This document shows positions 1 to 40,635 of a stretch of 64,000 nucleotides of DNA, in pieces; within the stretch, counting starts at the first letter, position 1, and each line of letters opens with the position of its first letter. Origin of the DNA: Amphiduros pacificus (taxonomy: Eukaryota > Annelida > Polychaeta > Phyllodocida > Hesionidae); NCBI GenBank assembly GCA_949316495.1, contig OX439004.1, positions 3,502,501 through 3,566,500 of the forward strand, read 5' to 3'. The notes below the pieces were generated by a model that had not been told where the DNA came from, searched no databases, and was given only the letters and a program-made list of their open reading frames with translations. Position numbers and translations under genes: made by a program.

Positions 1-3000
1 ATTGAAATAAATTCCTTTCATGATATAAGCTCTAAGTGTGTGTATATTGCGATGTACATTGCAGTAACTGACAGCATCAGAGGGCTGCATGCATGTTGCT
101 ATAGGACAGGGCAGAGAAGGCATAAAGTGCTGTAACCAATCAAATGTCTGCGTGAACTCATGCATTATACTGCTACAAGTCTAACTGTGTCATTCATCGG
201 TGCTCTGCTCACAATGTTAACCCTTTGCAAGTAATATTTCTATTAAAAAAAAACACATTTTTTTATAAAACAAAAGTTTTGTTCCTGATAGACCATTTAA
301 ACCCAAGTGCTGAGCAAAAATTTACATAAACTGCAATATATCAATAACTCTGAAGTTAAACTTGTTGTCCACTGGCAAAGGGTTAACATTTTTTTTTCGT
401 CCAAAATAAAGTGGGGTTATAATGTTGATCTACAGTCTATAGATTACACAGAGGGCATCTTGTTACCTGCCGAGGCCCTCTGCTTGGCCTGAGAGTCCGA
501 TTTCACAATAGGACCTATGGGCTTTTGTGTCACAATTCTGGGAGAGTCTGAAAAAAATCATGGTCGACATGATAAGAGAAAAGTCATTCTGAAAACTATT
601 AGAGAGAAGAATGTTTAGCCGTTTCCTGTCTATAAAAGTTTGTCTGTTTTCGTCTCCTCCTGTCTGTACAAAAAATCTTTTGGTTTTTGATGAGTACAAT
701 TAAAGAAATTGACAGAATTGGATGCACTGCATTTTCAGGCAAATAATAACATGTCGTGTGTGTGATACAATGTTTAAAATTTAAGTTTGCCCAATTAACC
801 TGGGCATGAAACTAATCATGATTTTTTTTATACTTCTTACCATAAATTGACAACTTATAAAGGGCAAGCAACTTTTAAAACCATATTTCTGACACTATGA
901 TTTATGCGATTGCTAACACGGACCAGGCCTTGACATTGAATGAGAAATGTTGCAAGCATATATATAATCAGTGATGAAAGTCAGCATTCAGGAAAAAAAC
1001 TGAAACCCGTAAAAATTAACCTGAAGATACCCCTACCCCCTTTCAGAAATGTCATTTTTGGAAGTTTTAGACCGAGTTCAGAACATTTTGAATTTCACAT
1101 TTGAAGAAAAAAATCTGAATTCAGGTTATTTCCTGAAGACTTTCATCCCAGATCCTGCAGAGTGGTGGTGAATGGTGTATCTGGATGATAAGCTGCGTGG
1201 AGCAGCACTTTCCTGTACCCAGTCATACAGCAGTAAAACATACATATGTGTCAGTACCAAGGATATTAGGATTCCCTTGGACTAATCAAAACTCGAATGG
1301 TTGGCTTACTCGGCCACTACAGCACAACTTCCACTTGCCCAAACAAAGGATCTGATAGCCCAGGGCCACCAGACCACTCCAAGTGCTGAAGCCTACTTTA
1401 TCATAAATACTTATCCTTTAAAGAGTAACAATCAATAAAACTGTTTATTCAGTTTTAAATATGATCCTATTCTTTTCTCCAAAAAATGTCAAATATAACT
1501 GAGTGAAGAAAATGGATATTGTGCGAGAAGAAAACAAGAAATGATGTCTGAGCTCTGCATGTCTGGTAAAAGAGCTATGTTACCATAACAACCAATCCAG
1601 CATACTAGAAGACATGCAAGTTGTTAAAAAAATCAAATTAGCTTAACTTGAGAGTTAAAACCAAAAAAATTAAAGTCAAATGCTAAATATGAATTTTTAG
1701 AACCATGTCTAAAAATAATTCCCGACCCATTCAAAGCCCTGCCAATTATATATGTGGGACAACACATTTTGCCATGATCCTGTCCTTTTGTGTTCAAATA
1801 AGAAAAAAAATCATTTTCCTTCCTGTCCAAACTTATAGAATATCTGGTTATACATTTTTACCAGAAAGAATATCTCAAGCATAAATGGTGACTCAATTAA
1901 CAATATGACTTTACTAACCTTCTGTCCAACTTTAACTGCTTATCTTTTTCTTGTGAATTCAATGGGAATTTTGTGTTATGGTTTCCACCAGGTATTAATG
2001 CTAGCAGATATGACTGGCCTTTTCTTTGCTGTCTCGGTGCAGTGACATATCTTAATGATATTATTCAATCTTTAATACTAAACCTGGGTATTGCACCTTG
2101 TCCTTCAACACCAAACCATTGTGATGCACTTCAGTATGATACTAGGGTGCTAAACTCCACCCCAAGAAAATAGGGTACTGTAATTCACCCTCGCTACACA
2201 AACACTAAACAAGGTGTTGGCATTAACCCTGCAGGATGAAATCAGGAACTTCACCCTGCAGTGACCTTTAAACAGGGGAAGGTCAGGTTTGGTTCCTGCA
2301 TTAATTGTGCCAGAGGGAGAAATCAACAGCACTGTTCCATACACATGTACACTTAGTGTATGTTGGGGGTAGATGGGGGAGGGGGGATTATATGAATCTC
2401 ACTGTCATCTGCCTCATACTGGCAATTTGGTTTAAACAAGGCTCAGGGGATCATTTCCATAATATACATCTGGGGCTTGGTATTTCAGATAGCAGTAAGA
2501 ACAGTGAAGAACAAATACCGGATTCATATATGTCTAAACCATTGTTATTCATTGTGTATACACCAAAATATACTATTAACAACCAATTAACACATTTTAT
2601 ATCTAATTTACTATCATGCACAGCACAAACTAAGTACATACTATAAATGTAAAGCCTTATCAAGATGGGGCTAAAATCAAATAATCTTATTGTCTAACTG
2701 CCTTTAAGTGAGACTTAAATACGTCCTTGTAAACAAAGCGGCGGTGCTTAGTAAATAACTAGGTATAGGAAACGAATAATTCCAGCAAAAACTCAGTATA
2801 ACAACAAGTTCAATTAAAGGGATTTTATACAACATTCTAAGCTACCAGGACAAAAGTCATGCAGAAATCTATTGGGTGTAAAATAATTAAATTCCTCTTC
2901 TGGACTGCATTTCTGTTGGTCATTTTTATGTTGATATATCTGATACTGGTGTATGACACCATAATTTGGACTGTTGTATGATAAGGGCATTATATATATA

Positions 3001-3334
3001 TTTGAAAATTAATCAATTGTTTAGATAATAATTCATACGGTATATCTATATGTAAAAATAGTTTTTTTTAATCCATATATATGTTGGGAACAGACGAATA
3101 CTATAATATGAGATAAATCCGAACAAATAATTCCGAACAAAACTTCAAACTATTCATCACTTCAAAGCATATCTAAGGGGGAGAATATTCTTATTTTACA
3201 CCCTGACAGTGACAAGAAAATCACAAACCATGCTACTACTTGACCTAAAAAGGGGAATGGAGATCATTTTCAATCTTGGGTGTTTTTAGCATCAAGCTGT
3301 CAATTCTATTGTTGTTGAAGCCCATTGTTCCTAC
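1..3334. other. No gene seen: WDR47 intron or intergenic DNA
   Basis: AT-rich sequence with short homopolymers. The only clear structure is a MITE at 961-1152. I looked on the minus strand for WD40-like segments (WD dipeptides, GH..V motifs) and found none. The short open frames here have no recognisable content. Confidence 0.5.
961..1152 (+). mobile_element. MITE, copy 1 of a family also at 28457-28647
   Basis: The element is about 190 bp with imperfect terminal inverted repeats. The left end reads ATCAGTGATGAAAGTC and the right end reads inward as GGATGAAAGTCTTCAGGA. The interior (ACCCCTACCCCCTTTCAGA, then TGTCATTTTTGGA) recurs in reverse orientation at 28457-28647. There is no coding capacity. 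The superfamily is unassigned; a CAGTG-type terminus would suit hAT, but I see no clear target-site duplication. Confidence 0.75.
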
Positions 3335-3652
3335 CTGGCAACACCTTCTTGTTGGTTGCTGGGCAACTGCCATCTTTTCTCATTCTCTCTCGAGATGAAG
3401 AGCGTACTGGAGAAGACTTTGAGCGGAGAGAGTTTTGTGGTGGCGGGGTATTGGATTTTATTTTTGTGATTAAAGGAGAACAGATTTTCGGTGGGGATGG
3501 TGAGTGCGCTAACTTGGGAGTACCTGGTAAGGAACTCTGTGGAGTGCTATTTTTGGGGGTTGGTGGGTTAGAATTTTTCGGTGTTGTGGAATTCGGAGGT
3601 GTGCAAGTTTTGGGAGGAGTGTTGTGACGAGAATTGCTCTTGATGAAATCTT
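3335..3652 (-). CDS. WDR47: WDR47 second coding exon, Pro/Ser/Thr/Asn-rich
   Basis: The exon runs from a TTATGCAG acceptor to a GTAGGA donor. It is 318 bases, exactly 106 codons, and enters and leaves in phase 1, so it could be skipped without changing frame. It begins KDFIKSNSRHN and continues with repeated (S/T)PPK and TPK motifs, then RSKSSPVRSSSRERMRKDG. This looks like a disordered, phosphorylation-prone linker. The assignment to WDR47 is by phase and position, because linkers are poorly conserved. A separate gene is possible but less likely. Confidence 0.6.
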
Positions 3653-6600
3653 CTGCATAAGAGTTCGGGAAAAAAATCAAGAAAACATCAAAATCAAATT
3701 ACAACATCAAATAGATTTTCCCTATATTTCTAAAAAATAAATATATCTAAAGATCTTGACAATGACCACAGCTATAACATGCATAAATTGTGTTCAGAAT
3801 TACATGAATAACAACATCAATGAAGATAACATGCAAAATTACACCCATCCACTTGCTAAATTGAAAATCCTATCACACATATAATGAATTCTGCTGGTCC
3901 TTTGTTTTTTACTTAATATGCATGAAATAACCATCTCAATCAAAATTTATGATGATAAATGTGCCACATAATGTGTCTGCACGAATGACAAAGGGTTACG
4001 GCAGCGGGATTTTATCTCAGCTGCTATCATGGAAAGTCAACATTTACCCAAATGTCAATAGCACCACAATGTGCTGCTCGGCTGCCAATATAGAGAGCAT
4101 TCTGGAGAGGCAGCGGCTCAGAGTCAATGCACCGCTGCCAATATAGAGAGCATTCTGGAGAGGCAGCGGCTCAGTGTCAATGCACCGCTGCCAATATAGA
4201 GAGCATTCTGGAGAGGCAGCGGCTCAGAGTCAATGCACCGCTGCCAATATAGAGAGCATTCTGGAGAGGCAGCGGCTCAGAGTCAATGCACCGCTGCCAA
4301 TATAGAGAGCATTCTGGAGAGGCAGCGGCTCAGAGTCAATGCACCGCTGCCAATATAGAGAGCATTCTGGAGAGGCAGCGGCTCAGTGTCAATGCACCGC
4401 TGCCAATATAGAGAGCATTCTGGAGAGGCAGCGGCTCAGAGTCAATGCACCGCTGCCAATATAGAGAGCATTCTGGAGAGGCAGCGGCTCAGTGTCAATG
4501 CACCGCTGCCAATATAGAGAGCATTCTGGAGAGGCAGCGGCTCAGTGTCACCGCACCGCTGCCAATATATAGAGCATTCTGGAGAGGCAGCGGCTCAGTG
4601 TCACCGCACCGCTGCCAATATATAGAGCATTCTGGAGAGGCAGCGGCTCAGTGTCACCGCACCACTGCCAATATAGAGAGCATTCTGGAGAGGCAGCGGC
4701 TCAGAGTCAATGCACCGCTGCCAATATAGAGAGCATTCTGGAGAGGCAGCGGCTCAGAGTCACAGCACAGGGTCAGCATGTACGACAGCTGTAGTCTCTC
4801 ACAAGCAGGACAAGATATAAAGAAGGAAGAGCACAAGCACCAGTATATTGTTTCATAATTTACAAGTTTTGTCATCTTTCTGTCTACCAACCTTCTTTTT
4901 TAGGCCATTCAATGGGTTTTTTTTAAATTGGCATAATGTGTCCCCAATGACATAATAAAAAATTACTTTTTCTGAAATCATATCATACTTTTCTCTTTTG
5001 CAAAATAATAGAATGTTATAGGTGTAATATTTTTGACATTCTATTCTTTTTTCCAAAAATGCCCCAAAATTTCTACAAACGTAATGATTCAAAACTGAGT
5101 TATTTATGAATACAAATCAATTTGCTGATAAATCATTATTCAGAACTAGAAGTTATTCATGTCTCTTGAAAATTCCCCCAGGCCATAATCATGATGAAGT
5201 CCACGAACCCTCTGGTGGATCATATAGTGGTTTGCTACGATCCCCCCCCATCACTCCCCCCCATCCCCCCATCAGCCTCTGTGGCTCTGTGCCAAAACAT
5301 ATGACCCCATTATATGTCTATATTGAACATACAGAGTATAATTCTATCCAGGAAATGGTGAAATATTCTCTCTCGAATTCTATGCAAATTTACAACTCAT
5401 TTTAGACATATGATCATATTAAATAACAAAACTATTTTCATAGGTTCCTGGTTTCTTATCATGTTGTGGAATGCTCAAACAAACCACCAACATTTTTGTG
5501 GATATAGTTGTTTTTAGTAAAAACAAGACTAGTGCCGACCTTCTGTGTCGCAGCAAAGGCGTGTGATAATATAATTCTAGGACAGTGGCTAATCAAACAT
5601 TTCTATAACAACAAAGTCACTTTTCTTAATAAAGGAATCTGTGTCAAAAATATATTTACAGTTTAAAATCAATATAAGTTTACATATTTGTAATGGTAGA
5701 AGGTCAATTATTTGTTGAAATAGGTGTTCTTTACTTTCCGAAATATTCAAATTCAAAGAAACGCAGAAACTGGAGAGCATTGGTTTATATTCAGACAAAA
5801 ATCCTTTCATATATATTTGATTACTTGGCCTGTTTATTATTCTGGTTAATACACACAAGTCAGTCAAGTAGTATTATAAACTATATTGTGGCATTAAGTG
5901 GTAAAGCCACTTGATCACAGGGACTTGTTGAAGCCCAGGGTATAAATTTCAACACTTCAAGTCTGACCCGCTGAAGCTTGCAATTGTATATGTCTGACAC
6001 AGACGTTTGACAGCAAAGAAACGTTATTCAGTTCATGCTTCGTGTCATTTTGGCTGTATTAGCTTGACACATCATTCTGATATTAATGCTTCATTTATTA
6101 TTTTTCAACTTAAGTTAAAACAAAGCAGCATAATATTGATATACATGAGACAGTGCCATATTCGAGCAAAAACTCTGATGCCTTGGACTTGGTTAACCTG
6201 ATATTTAATCTTGGGGTTAAAACACACAATGAAAAAGCACAATCAAATGTTATTTGTCATAGAAAAGTGCTTGAAACATTCATGAGAAGTGAACAAAAGA
6301 AATCAATTATTTTGGCAAAATATTCGACAATTCATACTTCAGGATATGAGAATGTCAGAAATGAAGGGAAAAATATTAGGGGATTAATTTCCATCCAAAA
6401 GTGGGATTTAGTGTTTTGAGACTGTTAACTTACTTGGCATGTCATTGATGACATCAGCATATTTCTTGTCTTTGAGACTGTCTCCCGCCTGGTTCTCTAT
6501 GTAGCGGTTGTCATCCAGTTCGAGAGACCGATCTTCCAGGTCCATGAGCTGCCTCTGGTAAGCCATTCTCTGCTTCTCCTGCTCTGCCAGTTCTTGTTGC

Positions 6601-7985
6601 AGTTTTTGCTTCTGCCTCTGGTACTCCTTGTACAACTCCGCACTCGAGTCCCGTACACTTTCTGACTTAAGAGATTCTGGAGTTCTGTTAATACTGGCAT
6701 TAACACTTGGTCTTGGGGAGGATGCAGTCTGAGTGGGTGCAGTGATGGGTTTCTCTTTAGACTTGTCCATAGGAGTTGAAGTCATTTTAGGACTAGGGGG
6801 TGGGGTAGCACTCTTTCCGCGGCCAGGCGTGTTAGTTAAGCTGACATCCTCAAGCATCAAACTACTCTTGGTGTTCAACATCTCACCGTCCTCAAACAGT
6901 TTATCAACCGACGTTGTCATTGGATTCTTCTTACCTACATTAAGGTGAAAGCCGGCAAATGACCTTGACATGAGACCAATATCTCCTGCCAGCCCTGTGC
7001 TATCTCTGCGACCGTGAGCTAAGCCAAATGCTAGGCCATCATACTGTGGAGCCAGTGACCTTGACATAATATCGGCTGACCTTGGCCTAGATGAGGGCAT
7101 GGCCGAATGTGGGAACATCTTGGGCTTGATTGGAGTCACCAGTATCTGCTCAGACCAGGACGCTTCAAGTGAGGGTTTTTCTAATGGTTTTATATCAACG
7201 TTGAGAGATTTTTGTTCAAAAGGACATGTAAATGTTGAATGCGGTATGGCCTGTAACCATGACAATAGGCTGAGATCGGCATCACTGAACCCAGTACCGG
7301 ATAATATTGATGAGAGTTTCATGTCCTTACAATCGTACTCACTACTTGTGGCTTTATGTTGACAAAAATCTACACAAGATTCGTACAAAATTCCTTTGAT
7401 CATTAACTGCATTAATCTGTCACTTTTGGACATTCCCATGTCAGCCCTCTTGTCCCGTTTATCCAGCGGTAGGAATGGTTGTACGAGAGGTATAATATCT
7501 TTCCAGCACTGAACACGAGCATTACTTGGATTCCAGTTTTGATACTCAGCATGATCAGATAATTTGGGTAAAGTCAGCAACAGACACAAATTGCTATAGT
7601 CCTCTTTTGACGGGCATATATCCTCTAACGAATTAAGACACTTGACAACCTCATCAACTGTAAACTCACTGTTCTGCATTGGTCCTGGATCTTGCTTTAT
7701 ACACAACAATTCCAGATATTTGTGTTTCAGAGTCAAATATTGCACTGCTTTAACGTTGAAACTTTCTATACTTCCCAGGGGTTGAATGAAGTCAATGACA
7801 TCATCCCACTGTCCATCTAATATCAACTGTCTCAGAAACAGCATGTCATCAGAAAAGATGCCATTGATTACTCCCGTCTCTCGTTCTAGAGACAACATGG
7901 AAATATTCAGCCCTCTATTGTTCAGAAATTCCAACATCAACTTCACCACGTCTGACTCGTTGAAATTCAACACCGAAGACGGCAT
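3335..7985 (-). CDS. WDR47: WDR47 (nemitin) gene, 5' part, two coding exons visible
   Basis: WDR47 is a microtubule-associated adaptor. In vertebrates it has an N-terminal LisH and CTLH pair, a low-complexity linker with coiled coil, and C-terminal WD40 repeats. Exon 1 gives LisH (about residues 9-42) and CTLH (about 43-105), with family-typical stretches such as FSDDMLFLRQLILDGQWDDV, SNLCLLLTLPKLSDHAEYQN and LSLLSWLQ. A Ser/Pro-rich linker and a Gln/Glu/Lys coiled coil (EYQRQKQKLQQ) follow. Exon 1 ends in phase 1 at a GTAAGT donor and the second exon enters in phase 1, so they join cleanly. No WD40 exon is visible in 1-3334, so the rest probably lies past the left edge. The gene is divergent from EEFSEC. 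Family identity is firm; the second exon is less conserved and rests on phase, splice sites and an open frame. Confidence 0.88.
4081..4765. repeat. Minisatellite, 53-bp unit, about 13 copies, hairpin-forming
   Basis: Start points of the unit fall at 4081, 4134, 4187 and so on, an exact 53-bp step. Each unit contains the inverted arms CCGCTGCC and GGCAGCGG about 22 bases apart, so every unit can form an 8-bp GC stem. Copies differ mainly at CAGAGTCAATG versus CAGTGTCACCG. It lies in the presumed WDR47 intron. The open frames across it are artefacts of repetition. Confidence 0.95.
4766..6433. other. WDR47 intron remainder, nothing recognised
   Basis: AT-rich, with a C-rich run at 5240-5275 and no recognised coding or RNA feature. 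The intron runs from the exon 1 donor at 6433 to the acceptor at 3653. Confidence 0.5.
6434..7985 (-). CDS. WDR47: WDR47 coding exon 1 (LisH, CTLH, linker, coiled coil)
   Basis: The exon starts at MPSSVLNFNESD; this ATG is at the beginning of the conserved LisH region, so a later start would cut the domain. It encodes 517 residues plus one base and stops at a consensus GTAAGT donor whose first base is at 6433. It is one very large first exon. The linker carries RPRSAD and MSRSLAPQYDGLAFGL, which resemble the vertebrate RPQSADAY and MTRSLNPALDGL segments. Confidence 0.9.
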
Positions 7986-8541
7986 TTTGACGGCTGAAGT
8001 GGTGCTGTATCACAAAATATGATTGTGCTACCTTCTATTCCAACATGAGAAAACACTCAGAACTTAATATTCATGAGTTTGCTGAGGATGTTAGCCGGCG
8101 CGCCAGGTTTGACACATCTGCTTCTGGACGTTTTCTGAGCCGGTGTTTATTGCTTCCTTGTAGATAAATGACTGAATTATATGTCAATCGGATTTATCCC
8201 CCTGATGGAGCGTTTGTTGAACCTTTATATTCCAAGTCCACGATGATTAAACTGTGCGAGATGGTCGATTGTGCAGCAAATTTGTGTTTGACAGCTCCTG
8301 TCAAAACAACATTTATGCCGCCATGTTGAAAACATTTGAAATGTGCGCATGATCGAGCGAAGTTAGCCGATGTAAAAATGGTTGATAAAATACAAAATAT
8401 ATCTCAATTATTTCGCATTTACAATAGGGGTTATTAATTTAAATTTATATTGTCTTAAAAACAGATGACAAAATATCATTTTTGTGTAAACCAAGAAAAA
8501 AACACAAAACCGAAGATGACATCCAAAGGTACACAACAAAG
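7986..8541. promoter_or_regulatory. Divergent WDR47/EEFSEC intergenic region, probable bidirectional promoter
   Basis: 556 bases separate the WDR47 ATG (minus) from the EEFSEC ATG (plus). The stretch holds a CpG-bearing patch (GCCGGCGCGCCAGG near 8095) in otherwise AT-rich DNA, and no TATA box I would trust. Head-to-head spacing under 1 kb is typical of shared promoters; that both genes use this region is inferred. Confidence 0.55.
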
Positions 8542-30885
<22,344 letters not shown>

Positions 30886-31017
30886 TACAATATATTAGAA
30901 CACAATGCATTAGGGTTTATATGGCCAATGGAAACATAGCCACTCTTGTTATTTAATGATTATTAAGCTTGGCATAAACATCAATGAATTGATTATCTGT
31001 TCCAAATAGAAAGTAAC

Positions 31018-31082
31018 TATGCACAGAGTGTAAGGTTAAAATTGGCATATGTGACACAGAGTGTAAGGTTAAAATTGTCAGA
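31018..31082. repeat. Short tandem duplication in the EEFSEC 3' region
   Basis: CACAGAGTGTAAGGTTAAAA occurs twice, about 40 bases apart. Confidence 0.8.
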
Positions 31083-32394
31083 GTGGATGGTGTTTGCCAA
31101 ATGGGATGAAATAAAATTTGTCTCCTCAGCAACAACTTTTATAAAATGTGATCGAGACCAAATATATTGGATACCTCATATGCTGTCAAATTAGAAGAAA
31201 ATGTAAATGATATTTGTGCAATCAACATGGATGAACACACATCAGTTATAGCCCATAAAGGACAACATCACTCATAAAATGACTTTCAATCCTGAAAAAA
31301 CTTCATCATTTTATTGCATGGTTATTTTTATTTTTTTTTACTGAAGACAAATATATTTACACATCAAAATTGATGAGATACTGAGGCGAGTTGTGCTGAA
31401 ATCCTTCCTCTGGCACTTTGGCTACTGTAAAATCAACATGATAATTCTGGTTTAATACTTTCCCTCTAGAGGGCCTCAGGGCATACCCAAGTGTTAAATA
31501 AAACCTTAATGTCACCAAGTTGAGTTATTAAAGGATTTATTTTGACAAAACAGAATATCAGAAGATATTTCTGTTCAGTGCTGCCCTCGCGTGGCAATAT
31601 CAGATTGGAGCAACACCACACGGAAAACATTTCTCTACGGGGTAAATTCATATCATGTTTGGACATTATATTTACTACTTTTATATTTACTCTATGTTTT
31701 ACAGAAAATAAATAGGGTTTGGGTGTGATCCTTTAAAGTTTTGGTTTGCAAGTTATATAAGGTTAAATAATATCAGGGAAATTAGAGGGTTGATGTTTTG
31801 GCCCTCGGTTGCTACCCAGCAGAAAAAAAAAACTGGTTGAAATGAAGTGATTGTGACTTGATCAACTGGTGAGTTTATCAGCAACAATTTGGGGTATGCC
31901 GTAGCTGTGGTTACATACAGGGGTGCAGCACGGCAGCTGCTGTATTTGATGACAAAGAATATGGGCCCAGGTGGTTGGGAAGGAGGTTGTCTTGGATGGT
32001 TACAGAGTAGGGAATGAGAAAAGCACTTGCTCCATTTTTGTAGCACAAGTAAGGAAATCTGCCTACATCGTATCCTATATACGATAGCAAAGCCTTTCTC
32101 CAGTCTGGTTATTTATTGTTATCTGCATAGTTATACAAGGTGCAAATTTGCTGGATGTGACACTTGGTGTCATACCCCAGGCTCTTGCCAGGCAGGACTG
32201 TATGGGAACACCCATGATCTATTGGAAACTTACAGAAGATACTACTTGGGAGCCACCTGGTGGATGAATATGTATTTGATCATAAGATGATAAAGATCTA
32301 CCTGAATATAAAATACCATACCTAAAAAAAAAGTCAATAAAATAAATCTCAAATTTTCTTGACAAAGAAGGCCCTGGGAGGAATATTAGGTCCA

Positions 32395-32780
32395 TTAAGC
32401 ATGTCGTGGGTAGTTGGGTAGATGTATCTCTATATGACATGGTAGATTACTATGATAATGTACTGACATCCTTCATGGATAAGCATGCTACCATATTCCT
32501 ACACAAGCTCCCTTGATAAATGACCAAATTAAGAATGAGAGGTCTCTCAAGAGAAGGCTGGAGAGAAAGATGAATAAATCTAACTTGCAGATTGAAAAGG
32601 AAATGTACAATATTCAAAGAAATAAGTATTATTCTATATGAACCTAAAAAGCTATTGAGAGCCATTGACTCAGTTATGCATAAATTGATGGACACACCCA
32701 TGCCCCCTTCTCATGACCTATCATTCCAGGCAAACAAGTTCAATGATTGTTTCCTTGTGAATGTGAAATGTAGTTAAGTG
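32395..32780 (+). mobile_element. LINE fragment, reverse-transcriptase N-terminal side
   Basis: Frames include ERSLKRRLERKMNKSN, then KKLLRAIDSVMHK and LSFQANKFNDCFLVNV. These match the typical order RR..ER.WRK.., KK.W..I..L and LA..FN.FF.NKV of non-LTR reverse transcriptases of the CR1/Jockey-like groups. The reading shifts frame near 32590, so it is broken. Confidence 0.65.
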
Positions 32781-33779
32781 GACAAAAACGTATGCCAGTG
32801 TTTCTCCACTAGTCAGCTAAATTTGATTACTTAGCTTAAACATGGTATGTTTACAAACAACAAAAATTGAAGGACTTAAAATTGATCTCACATAATTTTC
32901 CCAGTTTTGCATATATAGGATATAAGTTTAATATAAAAGATAACACCAATAAGCTGTTCTAATCATAACAATACATAAAACATTCATAACAAACACTCGT
33001 AATATCAAAATTTTATTTTCAAATGGACTAAATATGCAAAAGAAAAAAAAAACTGATAACAAATGTAAACACGATTGAATTTTCTTCTTTTTGCAAATGT
33101 TCCAGTAAATATAAAAAATATTTATATTTTTTCTCTGATGAGGAAGATAATTTTATCAATTCATGCTTGAAATGGGAGGGTTATCTATTTTTGGAACCAT
33201 TTATACCAGGTAAAAGTGACACAATGCACTCGCTGCAAAATATCCACAAAAAGGTCAACTGTTACAAAACTGTTAATAACTGTTTATTATATGGTCAGAT
33301 ATATAATGTTTGTCAGTGAAATCATTCTCTTAATTACTTATAGGAAAGGAAACACTATTGCATTTTGAGAAAACCAAAATGCTACATTCACATAGAAGTC
33401 ACATGTAAAGAACAGTAATTTTTTTTTAAATAGAATTTTTTTATTTTCAACCAAACATGGAGACAATTAGGAAACAGTAGCAAGTGGGAAATATATTTAT
33501 AATATTATAATTTTATAGCATGAATTGGTAGCACCTTCTGGACTGTGATTTGCTTTGGAGTAATCCATGAACACAATTATATTATAAAATAAACAATTCA
33601 GTCTCAAGCGAAAACATTTTAACTTACTCCCGCCTGCTTAAATGAATTTGGTGGTATCATGCTAGTTCCCTAATTGTCCAATTGTTTGCAATAATTTACA
33701 ATATTAAAGCACATTTATTTATTTTGTGCTTTCTACTTGTCTCTTTAAATACAAATCAGTGGCAGTCAGGAGAGAATTG

Positions 33780-34040
33780 TGTGGCGACAGTCTTTAAAGT
33801 TTCAGATTATATTTCTTGTACACAGCTATTTTCCAAGGACAGTGACTGACTGGAACAACCTTCCCCCTCATTTAACTACATTGGAAACAGGTAGCTCGGC
33901 ATTCTTCAGAAACTCCCTTGCCAGAGTATAAAGGTTGGCAACAAGCAGCTGGTGTGTACCAGCTGCACCCCTTAGTGCAACCTTGCACTCTCGGCAGGAT
34001 GCCAATTGGTTTTGCCGAGTAAACAAATAGATGTACACTT
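33780..34040 (+). mobile_element. LINE 3' end with polymerase C-terminus
   Basis: A frame reads FPRTVTDWNNLPPHLTTLET and FFRNSLA, the familiar C-terminal end of non-LTR polymerases (R.V..WN.LP). It is followed by a 3' tail containing CTCGGCAGGATGCCAATTGG, shared with 8935-9085. The upstream polymerase is missing. Confidence 0.7.
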
Positions 34041-34468
34041 GTAATGCCATTGTTCCAACTGTTTTCAATATTCTCCTCACATCAGCTGTGACTTTTTTGT
34101 CATCCGATCATCATAGACTAGCTGTATAATAGATACAGTGTCACAGCACAGTTTATAGAAGTCAATAACAAGGAGTATCTCAGAAGAATGTCATCAGTGT
34201 TTCAGCTGATATTGAAACTATCAAATAAGATAAGAACTGCATCTTTGAACATGATCACATAAGTATATACTTATTTCTCCAGTTGCTGTTAATGCTAACT
34301 TAAGCTACAGTTTTTTTTGACATTTGAAGTTTTACTGGTTCTCCTGAACTTCCTTTTCTTCAGTTTTGATTTTCTTGACCTCTGGTTCACCTTCCTCTTT
34401 CACTCTGTCCTCGGGAGGAGGTGAGGAACGCTTCTTGGGTTTTATTGGTTCTCCTGAACTTCCTTTTC

Positions 34469-40635
<6,167 letters not shown>

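Noticed and set aside
4445-4729. 94-codon frame over the 53-bp array
   Set aside because: A frame held open by repetition only.
4081-4765. CRISPR-like array
   Set aside because: There are no unique spacers; the whole 53-bp unit repeats. The context is animal intron DNA.
8482-8541. In-frame upstream ATG of EEFSEC
   Set aside because: It would add 20 unconserved, lysine-rich residues before a GTPase core that normally begins almost at the N-terminus; the ATG at 8542 has the better context.
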